Below are positions 54,501-64,000 of a DNA stretch of 64,000 nucleotides, piece by piece. This DNA comes from Orthonyx spaldingii (taxonomy: Eukaryota; Chordata; Aves; Passeriformes; Orthonychidae): NCBI GenBank assembly GCA_013397795.1, contig VZTJ01002480.1:706317-770316 (forward strand), in the 5' to 3' direction. Position numbers and translations under genes: made by a program. The first letter of the stretch is position 1. Each line of letters begins with the position of its first letter. Under the pieces are notes generated by a model. That model was not told the origin of the DNA. It searched no databases and worked only from the letters and a program-made list of their open reading frames with translations.

Positions 54501-56429
54501 CCCTCACTGCCCACAGCAGACCTCAGCTGTCACTGGTGGCTCCTGGGGGAGACAGGGCAGGGCTCACCCACACCAGGGTGAATTCCCCCAGCAGTGACAC
54601 CTCACAAGGTGGTTTTCAGCCTCTGAGATCTTTCCTTCCAGATCCCCCTACTTACACACCTGCTCGCTGTCCACAAGTACCAGTGCTCATTTGGTTGCAA
54701 GAAATTACTACTGTAATTAGGCACATGAATATTCATGTACGAGACAGTGGAGTAGGTGTAGCAGGCAGAAGCCACGATTTACAAACGCCTCCCTGCTCTG
54801 GAATCACTGTGTGCAGACACTGTTCCAGGCCTGTCTCCTTCCTACGCCTTGGAGATAAAAAACACTTATCAGAGACTTACAATAATGCTTCTAAACATAA
54901 GATTTCTTTCCAGCATTTCTTCTGCATCCAAGGTCATTTGCATGAGAACGGCATCTTTAGGCTTTCCATCTGCTCCTTATTTTGCACCTGTAGTTAATAT
55001 CTCTCTTTTTCATAACATATGACTCACTGGCACGGTTACAGGAGGTGATATCTGCTTACAGGAGACCAGTTCCCAACAGAGCCAGAATTACTCCACTGCC
55101 CAGAAGGTCTGAAACAAGGCAGCTCTGCTCTGTTTGTTTACCAGCCCCCACACAATAGGCAGAGCAAGGAGCCCATTCCTAGAATTGCCAGCTGGACTTC
55201 ACTTTCCAGGCAGGATCCCAACCAGTTCTGACCTGCCTCTCTCCTCTCCTGGCCAAACAAGAGCAGTTTTCCAGCTATTATGCCCAAGAAATAAATACAT
55301 TCAGCAGCCCCATCTCACCACCTGCTGCATGTCTGCTGCTCACGTGCACCCAAATTTCTTCACAGCGCCAGGGGGGACACTTCATCCCCAAGAAGCTCCT
55401 GATCTCACGTTTGTGAATATCAGAATATTCTGAGTTGGAAAGACCCACGAGGATTAGTGAAGTACAACTCCTGGCCCTGCACAGAAACAGCCCCAAGGAT
55501 TCCTCCCTGTGCCTGAGAGTGTTGTCCAAACGCTTCCTGAGCTCTGCAGGCCTTGGGACTGTGACCATTCCCTGGGGAGCCTGTTCAGTGTCCCACTACC
55601 CTCTGGGGGAAGAGCCTTTTCCTAATGTCCAACCTAAACCCCCTGACTCAGCTCCAGCCATTTCCTCGCATGGTCCTGATGCCTCAGCAGCCCCTGAGAC
55701 CCGACCTGCTCGCTCTCATCAGCTCCTTCCCATCCCCTGAACATCCCAGTGTTCTCCCAGGCCTGGGATCTCCTGAAGTGCAGAGCAGGTGCAGGGCACC
55801 TCCAGGACCCCTCCCCAGCCACGGGGACCATTCCACAGAATCCCCGAATGGTTGGTGTTGGAAGGGACCTCTGGAGATCATCCCGTCCGACCCCCCTGCC
55901 ACGGCAGGGTCACCTGGAGCCGGTGACACAGGAGCACGGCCAGGTGGGTTTGGAATGTCTCCAGAGAGGCAGACTCCAGGTCCTCCGTGGGCAGCTGTTC
56001 CAGAGCTCTGCACCCCTTCCCAGCGGGTCTGGGCACGGGCAGCGCAGCCGAGTGCCAAATCACACAGCTTTGTTCTTTGAGATCAGCACAGCCCCGGCAC
56101 GAACATCCCCCCGCACTCCCCTGCGCATCCCGAGCGCCATCCCCGGGGCTCTTCCCTCGGGATCTTCCCGGCACCCCGAGCCCGCGACCCCGAGGTGCTG
56201 CAGCTCCGGGGGCTGCGGCTCGGACAGACGGACCCGCCCAGCTCCGGCCTCCCTCTCCAGCCTCCCCGGGGCCGGGCAAGCCCCCAGGCTCCGCCGGGGC
56301 CTCGGCCCGCGGATCCCCCGCGGCCTGCGGGCGGTGCCGCCGCTGTGGCCCCCCGCCCCGCCTCACCTGCATGGCGCGGGAGAAGAAGACCCCCGCGTCC
56401 GACGCCAGCTTCTTCACGTTGAACTCCAT
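33509..56429 (-). CDS. SH3GLB2: endophilin-B2 (SH3GLB2), 11 coding exons
   Basis: SH3GLB2 is an N-BAR plus SH3 protein that binds and bends intracellular membranes and pairs with SH3GLB1. Exons in transcript order (minus strand): 56367-56429, 48263-48404, 47828-47956, 46997-47130, 46430-46522, 42614-42676, 38453-38476, 35879-35968, 35578-35678, 34248-34509, 33509-33616. All splice sites are GT-AG and phases match, giving 402 residues (human 395). The start lies in a perfect GCCGCCATGG context and opens with an amphipathic helix, MEFNVKKLASDAGVFFSRAMQ region. The BAR coiled-coil core spans roughly residues 25-280. A Pro/Ala/Val-rich linker follows (about 281-345). The SH3 domain starts at ARVLYDYEAAD (about 347), contains DPDWLIGERGN and ends TYLELLS. 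Exon 10 uses a weak GTTGGT donor. Intron 1 is about 8 kb. The gene starts divergently from MIGA2 in one CpG island. Confidence 0.97.
38453..38476 (-). other. SH3GLB2: 24-nt microexon of SH3GLB2
   Basis: The minus strand reads an acceptor CACAG, then eight codons LWSDEVEK, then GTAAGT. The human counterpart LWNDEVDK is present, which supports this as a true exon despite its size. It is a multiple of three, so skipping keeps the frame. Confidence 0.9.
42614..42676 (-). other. SH3GLB2: 63-nt cassette exon of SH3GLB2
   Basis: This exon has 21 codons, AVPDFQETRPRNY through SASASA, flanked by a CCCCCCAG acceptor and a GTAAGA donor. It precedes the 24-nt microexon. In the paralogue SH3GLB1 an insert of 21 residues (form b) or 29 residues (form c) falls at this same point of the BAR domain, so the pair is likely an alternatively spliced cassette. 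Splicing choice itself cannot be read from DNA. Confidence 0.85.
54069..54109. repeat. T-rich simple repeat
   Basis: A run of T with interspersed GG/G, about 40 bp, ends in an uninterrupted T tract. On the minus strand it is an A-rich tract, but no retrogene-like sequence or target duplication was seen next to it. Confidence 0.7.
55417..55740 (-). mobile_element. truncated CR1 LINE fragment
   Basis: The + strand contains the familiar reverse complement of the CR1 3' region: a GAGTTGGAAAGACCCA start, then the CCTGAGAGTGTTGTCC and TCCCTGGGGAGCCTGTTC blocks, and GAGCCTTTTCCTAATGTCC. The element is therefore on the minus strand with its 3' end near 55417. It is 5'-truncated and diverged and carries no intact reading frame. 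It lies in SH3GLB2 intron 1. Confidence 0.8.
55834..56018 (-). mobile_element. second truncated CR1 LINE fragment
   Basis: Starting with CACAGAATCCCCGAATGG and GTTGGAAGGGACCTCTGGAG, then AGGTGGGTTTGGAATGTCTC and AGAGAGGCAGACTCCA, this matches a CR1 3' segment in reverse complement. It belongs to a different subtype from its neighbour and sits within about 350 bp of the SH3GLB2 start codon, at the edge of the CpG island. Being CpG-rich, it may have become part of the promoter flank. Confidence 0.8.
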
Positions 56430-57560
56430 GGCGGCCCCGAAACCGCCTCGGCCGCGCCGCACCCCCGCTATCANNNNNNNNNNNNNNNNNNNNNNNNNNN
56501 NNNNNNNNNNNNNNNNNNNNNNNNNNNNNNNNNNNNNNNNNNNNNNNNNNNNNNNNNNNNNNNNNNNNNNNNNNNNNNNNNNNNNNNNNNNNNNNNNNNN
56601 NNNNNNNNNNNNNNNNNNNNNNNNNNNNNNNNNNNNNNNNNNNNNNNNNNNNNNNNNNNNNNNNNNNNNNNNNNNNNNNNNNNNNNNNNNNNNNNNNNNN
56701 NNNNNNNNNNNNNNNNNNNNNNNNNNNNNNNNNNNNNNNNNNNNNNNNNNNNNNNNNNNNNNNNNNNNNNNNNNNNNNNNNNNNNNNNNNNNNNNNNNNN
56801 NNNNNNNNNNNNNNNNNNNNNNNNNNNNNNNNNNNNNNNNNNNNNNNNNNNNNNNNNNNNNNNNNNNNNNNNNNNNNNNNNNNNNNNNNNNNNNNNNNNN
56901 NNNNNNNNNNNNNNNNNNNNNNNNNNNNNNNNNNNNNNNNNNNNNNNNNNNNNNNNNNNNNNNNNNNNNNNNNNNNNNNNNNNNNNNNNNNNNNNNNNNN
57001 NNNNNNNNNNNNNNNNNNNNNNNNNNNNNNNNNNNNNNNNNNNNNNNNNNNNNNNNNNNNNNNNNNNNNNNNNNNNNNNNNNNNNNNNNNNNNNNNNNNN
57101 NNNNNNNNNNNNNNNNNNNNNNNNNNNNNNNNNNNNNNNNNNNNNNNNNNNNNNNNNNNNNNNNNNNNNNNNNNNNNNNNNNNNNNNNNNNNNNNNNNNN
57201 NNNNNNNNNNNNNNNNNNNNNNNNNNNNNNNNNNNNNNNNNNNNNNNNNNNNNNNNNNNNNNNNNNNNNNNNNNNNNNNNNNNNNNNNNNNNNNNNNNNN
57301 NNNNNNNNNNNNNGATGCCCGCACAGAGGGGCTGCCTCGGTACCTCGGTGCGTGTTGTTCCTATCCCTGTACGGTAACCCCGGGCTGTTTGCTGTGCCCA
57401 GAATTCCTCGCACTTTGCTATTCTCATCTCTGCTGCGGCCAGGACGTTGTGTTTAACCTTGCGGGGGGAGCCCGTGGCCGGTATCTGTCCCTGCGGGCTC
57501 TCGCTGCCCGGAGAACATTCCGTGATGTCCCGGGCAGTGTGCGGGGTGGTGTCAGCCGGG
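56100..57560. promoter_or_regulatory. CpG island, shared SH3GLB2/MIGA2 promoter
   Basis: Both flanks of the N gap are strongly CpG-rich. The left flank carries SH3GLB2 exon 1 (start codon at 56429). The right flank leads toward MIGA2, whose first coding exon is at 58222. The start sites and probably MIGA2 exon 1 are lost in, or close to, the gap, so the core promoter cannot be read. Confidence 0.75.
56474..57313. other. assembly gap (840 N)
   Basis: This N run covers the centre of the SH3GLB2/MIGA2 CpG island. All open frames that appear to cross it are artefacts of translating N. Confidence 0.97.
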
Positions 57561-58075
57561 AGCAGGGTTTGGTCACACATCAGTGCCTTCTGTCCTTGAC
57601 ATGGGCACATCCCTCCAGCTCAGCCCCGCCGGCGGAGCTCTGGGGGAGCTCGAGCAGCATTGAAACCTCCTGGGCAAACCCCTGTGGCTGGTGGCTCTTG
57701 AGCAGGGCTGTGATGCACAGAAAACTGTGTGAAAGCAGAGTTTTGGTGATGAAAGCGTGCGTATGGTTATTTGGGATAATTGGGGCTTTTTTAATATGGG
57801 AACTGCAAACAAAATCGCTCCAACCATGTGCAGCCAGTTCTGGTACACGTAGAAATCTCTGGGAGCTGTCGAGTCTCCGAGGGTGCTGCTGTAGAGCAGT
57901 TTGGGAATCTGCCCCCGTGGTTGGTAGGGGAAGCTAAGGAATTGCTGCTGTTGGTGAGAAGATGTTTTGGACTCGCTGCTCCAGGTGACCTGGTGTGTGT
58001 TTTGCGAAGTGCAGTGCAAGGAGGAGCAGGGTGTGTGTTCCCCTCACTCACGCAGTTTTTCCCCTCTTCCCGCAG
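57314..58075 (+). other. MIGA2 5' region, probably first intron
   Basis: GC content falls from left to right across this stretch and no coding exon is recognised. It ends in a good acceptor (CCCCTCTTCCCGCAG), so at least one 5' exon of MIGA2 must lie upstream, here or in the gap. I could not choose a donor with confidence. Confidence 0.5.
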
Positions 58076-58221
58076 GAGGAGGATTGTTGGACGAAGGCCA
58101 ACCGCAGGACTCTGAGCCAGATGTCAGAGAAAAGTTGGATTCTTTTGTGAGCAGCTCACACAGCATCCACAAGTGCTCTTCCCCTGGCAGCTCCTGGAGG
58201 TGCCGAGATCTCCATGCAGAG
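58076..58221 (+). other. MIGA2 5'UTR part of first coding exon
   Basis: The segment runs from the acceptor at 58075 to the ATG at 58222. It contains a 9-codon uORF (58121-58150) and an ATG at 58214 whose 19-codon frame overlaps the main start (to 58273). The main frame itself has no stop in this segment, so an N-terminal extension of up to 48 residues is formally possible. The main ATG has a strong context (G at -3 and +4); the ATG at 58214 has a weak one. Confidence 0.6.
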
Positions 58222-61200
58222 ATGGCATTTAGAAGGACAGAGGGAATGTCCATCATGCAGGCCTTGGCAATGACCGTGGCAGAGATCCCCGTGTTCGTGT
58301 ACACGACGTTTGGGCAGGTACAAGGAGCACGAAAGGTTTTCCTGCCACATTCCTTGGGCTGGCTCTGCAGGGTTGTCTGTGTGAGATGGAGGCCCCACAG
58401 TGGGATGGTGCCGAGGGACCTGGGCAGTTTGAGGGATTGGAGGATTGCAGGGAGAGTTTGGAGTGGTGTGGAAGAGGGTTGTTTGAGTGGGCTTGGAGAG
58501 GAGAGAAAAGCGCTTCCCACATCCCTCCCTGGGAGAACACCCAGGTTCAGTCTTTCTCTTCATCAAAGGCACTAAAAAAAGACCTGTCTTTTTAAGAAGA
58601 GTAATATGTTCCTCACCGGTAGTGATGCAGCACTCGGAGCAATAAAGCTCAGCTTCACACCAGGGTTTCAGAGCTGAATTTGGGTAACCTGGATTGCATC
58701 TGTCCTAGGCTGTGTGCAGATTTTGCAGTGTGTTTTGGCAGTGAGGATCGAGACCAAGTTCTCCAGGTCCTGTCAAAATGATGCTCCACAGTCTCTCTGC
58801 TGCCGTGTCTTTGTTATATAGCAGGGGGTGTGTTTTGTGGGTGGGAAGGTAAAGCCAAGGTGTTTCATGTTTAACACTGTTTTTAATTTTTTTTTAAATT
58901 TTTTTTAAGAAGGGCAGTGGAATTGGTTTTTCATTGTTGCTCTTCCATTTCTTTTGTGTTTAAAGTCTGTCTTCTCTCAGCTGCGGCTCTCTCCAGGCCT
59001 GCGCAAGGTGCTGTTTGCCACGGCTCTGGGCACGGTTGCCTTGGCTCTTGCAGCCCATCAGCTGAAGCGGCGGCGCCGCCGGAAGAAGCAGATTGCCCCG
59101 GACAAGTGCGGCTTCAAACCGGGCGGGATCACCGTGCCCATCCTGCCCACCAGGAGGGTCTCCTCCGTCAAGAAAGGTTGGCCTCACAAAAAGGGAAAAA
59201 CCCGCAAAGTGGTTGCAGAGGGAGCGATGGGAAGGTGGGGGAGAGGGAAGCAGAGCTGTTTGTGCGGTGCTTCGGTGTGGAATGAAGGGGGAATTGTGAA
59301 GTGCAGTGCCATGAGCACGGGGCTTGGGAGCGAAGGGAGAGACTCTGAGCTCGCATTCCTGGGGAAGAAAAGGTGTCCTGAGGTTTTCCCTGACGTTTGC
59401 AGCTCCCATCCCCTTTCCTGCATGCAGCCCGTGGACCATGACCAGGCTGCCCCAATAATAACGACCCAGGCACGCAGTGAGCTGGTCCTGCATTGATCTG
59501 GTGATGTCACTGCGGGTCCTGTGCTCAGCTCAGGGCAGGGGAGGGTGACCTGGGCCACGCTGGGGAGTTGGGAGTGTCCATCCAGCTCTGTGGTGACTCC
59601 CAGACCCTGGGCAGCTTCCTCACCTGCTTGTACTGATTTTAGGGGTAAGACTGGCCCAGGCCCTCAGCAAAGCACTTGAGGGATTAAGCATTTGTTTGGT
59701 GAAACAGGAAAACCAAAGGAGCAGTGTCTGTGTTCTGCCTGTCCTGAGGGAAGGTGGAGGAATTTTTGTTTGATTGTTTCCACTTGCCTCTTGCTGTCCA
59801 TAAGTAATGAATACGTTTCTCAGCCTAGGATCCCCACTGACACAAGCTTTCTTAGAGCAAAACAGAGCAGACAGGAGATCTGTGGCTCATTTCTAGGTAC
59901 TGGATGCTGCTTTGCCCATTCACAGTCATACTGGACAGGGTGATGTTCCCCTCCCTATTCTGTGCTGCAGTCACCTGGGCCTAAAATCCTGTTTTTGTGT
60001 GACCTTCCCAACTGCAGGATACTCCAGCAGGAGAGTCCAGAGCCCTGGCAGCAAGAGCAATGACACGCTCAGCGGGATTTCCTCCATTGAGCCCAGCAAA
60101 CATTCCAGTTCCTCCCACAGCCTCGCCTCGGTAAGGACTTTGTTGGCAGGGCTGGGAGACGTGAGTGCCTGTACCTGTCACAAGATCACCAAGTCCTTGG
60201 GCTTGTGCTGGCCCACAGAGAATGCCAAAGCCTCTGGAGCAGAACAGGTTGCAGTGTAATTGTAGGGCGGGTTCTGATACTAACCTTGCACTGAGTGTCT
60301 GGAGTTCCCTGTCAGCAGCAATTTTTTGTGGCCAAGAGCTCCAGGGTTCCTTGGCCAGTTCTTTGGGATTTTCCTGTGGGACATGGCCATGATTCCTTGG
60401 AGCTCTCTGTGACTCTCTCAAGGAGTGAGGCTGGGTTGTTTCTGGGTCTCACAGCAATGGGGAGGTTGTTTGCTTCCCTCCATGGTGAGGGTTTGGGGGG
60501 CCCAGCAGCCCCTCCCTTCTGTGCTGGGGCTGCTCACTGCTTGCTTTGTTCTTAAAACCAAATGAACTATCAAAATCTGATAGCTCTGTACAGGAAACAG
60601 GACAGGGTGAGTGAGGACACAGCCTAGTCCTTCTTCCTCCTCCAAAGTCATAAAGCAGCCTATGAGTACAGGTAATTCAGGTTTAACCAGGCTGGAGAAG
60701 CCATCAGTGCTTATATCCATCCTTTGTGAGACCAAAGCTGGAAGCATTTGTGGCTTCAAGACCTGTTTCACATCCCCATTGCTCAGAGCTTCACGTTCTG
60801 GGTGACACAGATGAACCTCTGTGAGTTGCTGCAAAGCCGTCACTCGTCGTCGCCCGGGCTCAGAGGCTGCTTGGCAATGCTGGGCAAGGAGAGGGAAAAA
60901 TCACCCCTTTGAAGGGAGCTGTTGGGTACCAGCACCCCACAGCACATGCTGCATTGCTGGTTTTAGTACAGCTGAAGCAGCAGGAGCTGCCCAGATCCGT
61001 GCTGGCCAAGGTGTGTCTCCAGCAGGCGGCAGTGCCGGCGCGGGCTGGGCAGGCACAGCATTCCCTGGAGCTGGGCTGTGATGGGAGGTGTCAGTGAGCA
61101 CCACGCTGTGTCCAGCTCTGGCCTCCTTCCCCCCCAACAGGGACTCACATCCCTGTAATTCCCCCGTGGCTTCTCAATTCACACAGATGCTGTCCGGGTT

Positions 61201-62864
61201 GTGTGTCGCTGAAGTTCTATTTCTCTTTAAATAAAAAGCGATCCATAGATTCCTTTTCCCACTGCTGGTGCCTGGGTGGGGATATCCCCATGGAGAGGCA
61301 TCTGTTTCTGTACAGATGAGATGACCCTGTACTTGCAGTTTTCCCTGTTTTGGTGGAAAAAATGCTCATCCTTTGCACAGCTGCAGGTTTTGCCTGTGCT
61401 CTCATTTGCTTCCTGGGCTCCTCTTTGCCATCCCATAAGGAAAGTGGCAGCAGTGAACTGATGATTTGCAGTTCTGGATCTCAAGGTGATTTGTTAGCAC
61501 TCCACAGGGATTGATCAAGCGAGGCAGGGCAGGAATTAATCTGTCAGCTGATTATTGTTGCTTTTTTTTAGTACCAAGCTCATGTTTGGACATCCTTCTT
61601 TAAGCCACAGAAAAACACTGGTCACTGATAGTGTTGAATCCAGCACTTTATGGGGTCAGAGTTTAGAAGATATTGATGCCCTGGTGTGAAATTGGACAAA
61701 GCTGACACTGCTGTGTGGATTGTTGAGCTCAGCCCTCCCAGGAGATGGTTTGGTTACAGAGAGAAGAGTGAGGATTCCCCTTGCCCTCTGGGGAATCCTC
61801 AGCTGTACTTTTTCTGGGAGGCTCTTTCTTTTGTTTGGATTGTGCTTGCTTCCTTGCCACTTCCAGTGTTTTTTGTACAGGCAGCTGGGGCTGACATGAG
61901 CTTTCCATCAAAATCCTGGTGCCTTAGTAGTGATTGCTTTGGAATTTTCCTGGCCTGTTTCCTCCATCATTGCTCTCCTTTTAGTGCTTATCAGTACAGG
62001 GGAGCACAAGGGCAGACATGGGGAAGGACAATGCCTTTTTGCTGAAGTCCAGCTGGTGGTGGTGTTTGTTTGATCTTACCATCTCTAACCTTGGAGAGAA
62101 TTCAAAAGGCATTTGGTGCCCTCTGCTCCCTTCCTGCAGATCGTAGCAGTCAACTCCTCAAGTCCAATACCCCCAGGGATGTGGGAGGCCCAGGCAATGG
62201 GAGATGCTGGAGCCATTGGTGATTCCAGTGCAGAAAGCCTCTATGTTCAAGGTAAGCAGGCACAAGGGTAACATTGCCCTGGGGGGGTTGTTTGTCACTG
62301 TGAGAATGAGAAGGGGTGAGAATTGACACAGAGCATCAGCAGCTCAATGTAGAGCTCTAACAGAAAGTTCCCTTCCATTCTCAGCTTAAACCCAAATAAA
62401 AATCCCATCTTCTCTTAAAAAAAAAAATTACCTTTTTTGTCAGTGAATAATTTACTTCCAAAATACTGTTCTTGAGCAACAGGCTTATCTCGTACAGAGA
62501 ATGGTATTTTGGAAGTAACATGGATAATGTTTTAACCAGTTTGGGGATGTTCTCCTTCTAATCCAAAATAAAGCATATTTAAACAGGAAAGAAATAGAAT
62601 ATGTTTATTCTTTCAGCTGGGGAGGGATTTTCCTCTGCTGGATTGTGTGAGTGAGCAGACTCATTCTGTATCTCATTCCTGAGTGCCCTGGGACTCTCAC
62701 AGCTGTATTTGGTTGCATTTCCAGGCATGGAGCTGTTTGAGGAGGCCCTGCAGAAATGGGAACAGGCACTGAGCATCAGGCAGAGGGACAGTGCTTGTAC
62801 CAGCACCCCTGTGCCCTGGGACAGCAGGAAACAGCAAGAGAGCATGTCTGAGAACTTCTCAGAG
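58222..62864 (+). CDS. MIGA2: mitoguardin 2 (MIGA2), 5' part only
   Basis: MIGA2 (FAM73B) is a mitochondrial outer-membrane protein involved in mitochondrial fusion and in ER or lipid-droplet contacts. Five coding exons are in the window: 58222-58317, 58966-59176, 60018-60130, 62140-62251, 62725-62864. Phases match and give 224 residues of an expected 590 or so. The protein begins MAFRRTEGMSIMQALAM. A membrane segment lies at about 43-65 (GLRKVLFATALGTVALALAA) and is followed by a KRRRRRKK basic cluster (66-73), the usual signature of an N-terminal outer-membrane anchor. Later blocks include a Ser-rich stretch (RRVQSPGSKSNDTLSGISS) and GMELFEEALQKWEQAL. Exon 6 ends in phase 0 with GTAGGT at 62865. 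The continuation, including the FFAT-motif region and the lipid-binding C-terminal domain known in the family, lies beyond 64000. Confidence 0.95.
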
Positions 62865-64000
62865 GTAGGTCCCCACATGCTGAAAGGCCAGCCTGGGTGC
62901 TGGAAGCAGTGAACAGTGGGAGGTTAAAAGGAGAGCAAATTAAGGGTAGAGTCAGGCCAGACTCTGTTTAAGAGCTGTCTGCATCTGCAGCTTCCTTATG
63001 CAATGGGAGTGGGTGTTTTTAATTTCTTTCTCTTTTTAATACGTCTCGCCCCCTCATTCCCCAGCTTCTCTACCCACCTTCCAGCCTTGTGTCACTCACT
63101 GTCACACGTGTCCTCCCGTGGCACAGCCTGTGGTGAGAAGAGGCTGTGATGAATGCAGCGCTGCTTTGGCTGGCAGTGTTGTCTCTGTAACTTTTTAATG
63201 CATTTGAAAATGGAGATCTTGATGGTCATTGTCACTTCTGGGAGCTGGGTGGAGAGCAGAGCCCAGCTCTGTGTGTGTGTGAATGAGGAAAGCAGTGGTA
63301 ACTTGGTAAGAGCTCGAGTATGGCCCTGGTCCCTGCAGGAAGCTGTGTACCTCACTCAGCCTGCAGCTACAGAAACCAGGATTTTAGGACAGCCCCTTGC
63401 TGTCTGGGACTTGAGGACTATGCAGGGAAGACCTGTGTTAAAGGAGGTCTAAACTGGAATGGCTCAGTGACAGCCACGAAGCTGTAAAAACCTGCTATAA
63501 CTCAGCACTGTGAAAGAAGCTGAACTCCCAACTCTCCAAGAGTTCTCATTGGAAAAAAAGTGTTCCCAGCCTTTTGTAAACAGAGTCTGCTGCAGTAAGT
63601 ATGTAGGACATTTGTCTTTTGTGCTGGATAATATTTATCCAAGTCAAATCTCCATTCTGTTGTTGTTGGCTTGCTTTGAAGAGCCCTGTAGTGTTTCTAA
63701 AACTGCCTGAAAACCGGTTCATTGATTATGAAAATAGATTGTGCTTCTTGTTAATGCTTCTGTCTTCTGGGTGAGATACTCATGCAAACACAGGAAGGCA
63801 AGATGCTGTTTAAGTCTTATTTTCCCCACACCTTTCCACAGCAAACTTTGCTTATGCACAGCACCTTAATCTAAATACTCTGTTATCCAGTTCTGGATAG
63901 CCTGTTACATTCAACACAGGTTTCCTGATGCGATTTCTCCTGGAAATTAGGCTAAAGTCAAAAGGCAGGAGAATTAAGTGGTGTATAACTCATTAAAATA
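62865..64000 (+). other. MIGA2 intron, incomplete
   Basis: I searched this stretch for the next expected exon, which should resume with PESQRKEFAEKLESLL-like sequence, and did not find it. No repeat or RNA gene was recognised either. The intron runs off the window. Confidence 0.7.

Larger units (their letters stand above)
48405..56366 (-). other. SH3GLB2 intron 1
   Basis: The largest intron in the window, about 8 kb. It contains a T-rich simple tract near 54069-54109, a G run near 52991-53000 and two CR1 fragments close to its 5' end. I found no additional exon or RNA gene. Minus-strand open frames up to 231 codons near 51417-52112 resemble no known protein and lack splice support. Confidence 0.7.

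Noticed and set aside
55749..57610. Very long frames on both strands near 56-57.6 kb
   Set aside because: They exist only because the 840 N were translated as unknown residues.
1..64000. CRISPR arrays, operons, phage or insertion sequences
   Set aside because: No spaced direct repeats, ribosome binding sites or prokaryotic gene organisation; the window is spliced eukaryotic DNA.

Overview
This window is a stretch of vertebrate nuclear DNA, almost certainly from a bird. The evidence is GT-AG introns that are often only 80-600 bp, CpG-island promoters partly lost to N runs, and two truncated copies of the avian type of CR1 LINE. No bacterial, viral or organellar genes were seen. Four protein-coding genes are recognisable: DOLK (-), NUP188 (+), SH3GLB2 (-) and MIGA2 (+, cut off by the window end). 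From memory this is the same order and orientation as human 9q34.11, so the block looks like ancient conserved synteny.

Layout. 1-1690: flank with no recognised gene. 2014-3585: the single coding exon of DOLK (dolichol kinase), followed by a likely poly(A) signal at 1693-1698. 3700-5430: a gene-free stretch that is probably a DOLK 5'UTR intron. 5040-5960: a CpG island shared head-to-head by DOLK and NUP188, with a YY1-like site at each end and several E-boxes; 142 N lie at its NUP188 side. 5573-29407: NUP188, reconstructed here as 44 coding exons giving 1,737 residues in one open frame. 30100-32200: a convergent intergenic gap. 33509-56429: SH3GLB2 (endophilin B2), 11 coding exons and 402 residues, including a 63-nt plus 24-nt exon pair that matches in size and position the brain-enriched cassette of its paralogue SH3GLB1. 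56100-57560: a second bidirectional CpG island, with an 840-N gap, shared by SH3GLB2 and MIGA2. 58076-64000: the first coding exons of MIGA2, 224 residues seen.

The genes do not form one pathway. DOLK makes dolichyl phosphate for glycosylation in the ER. NUP188 is a nuclear-pore scaffold protein. SH3GLB2 bends membranes. MIGA2 is a mitochondrial outer-membrane protein. What links them is architecture: two divergent promoter pairs (DOLK/NUP188 and SH3GLB2/MIGA2) joined tail-to-tail between NUP188 and SH3GLB2.

I found no undescribed biological system. The points most worth a second look are regulatory: a possible spliced, uORF-bearing 5' leader on DOLK, the paired promoter motifs, the SH3GLB2 cassette, uORFs in front of MIGA2, and a stop-free antisense frame of 347 codons over SH3GLB2 exon 7.
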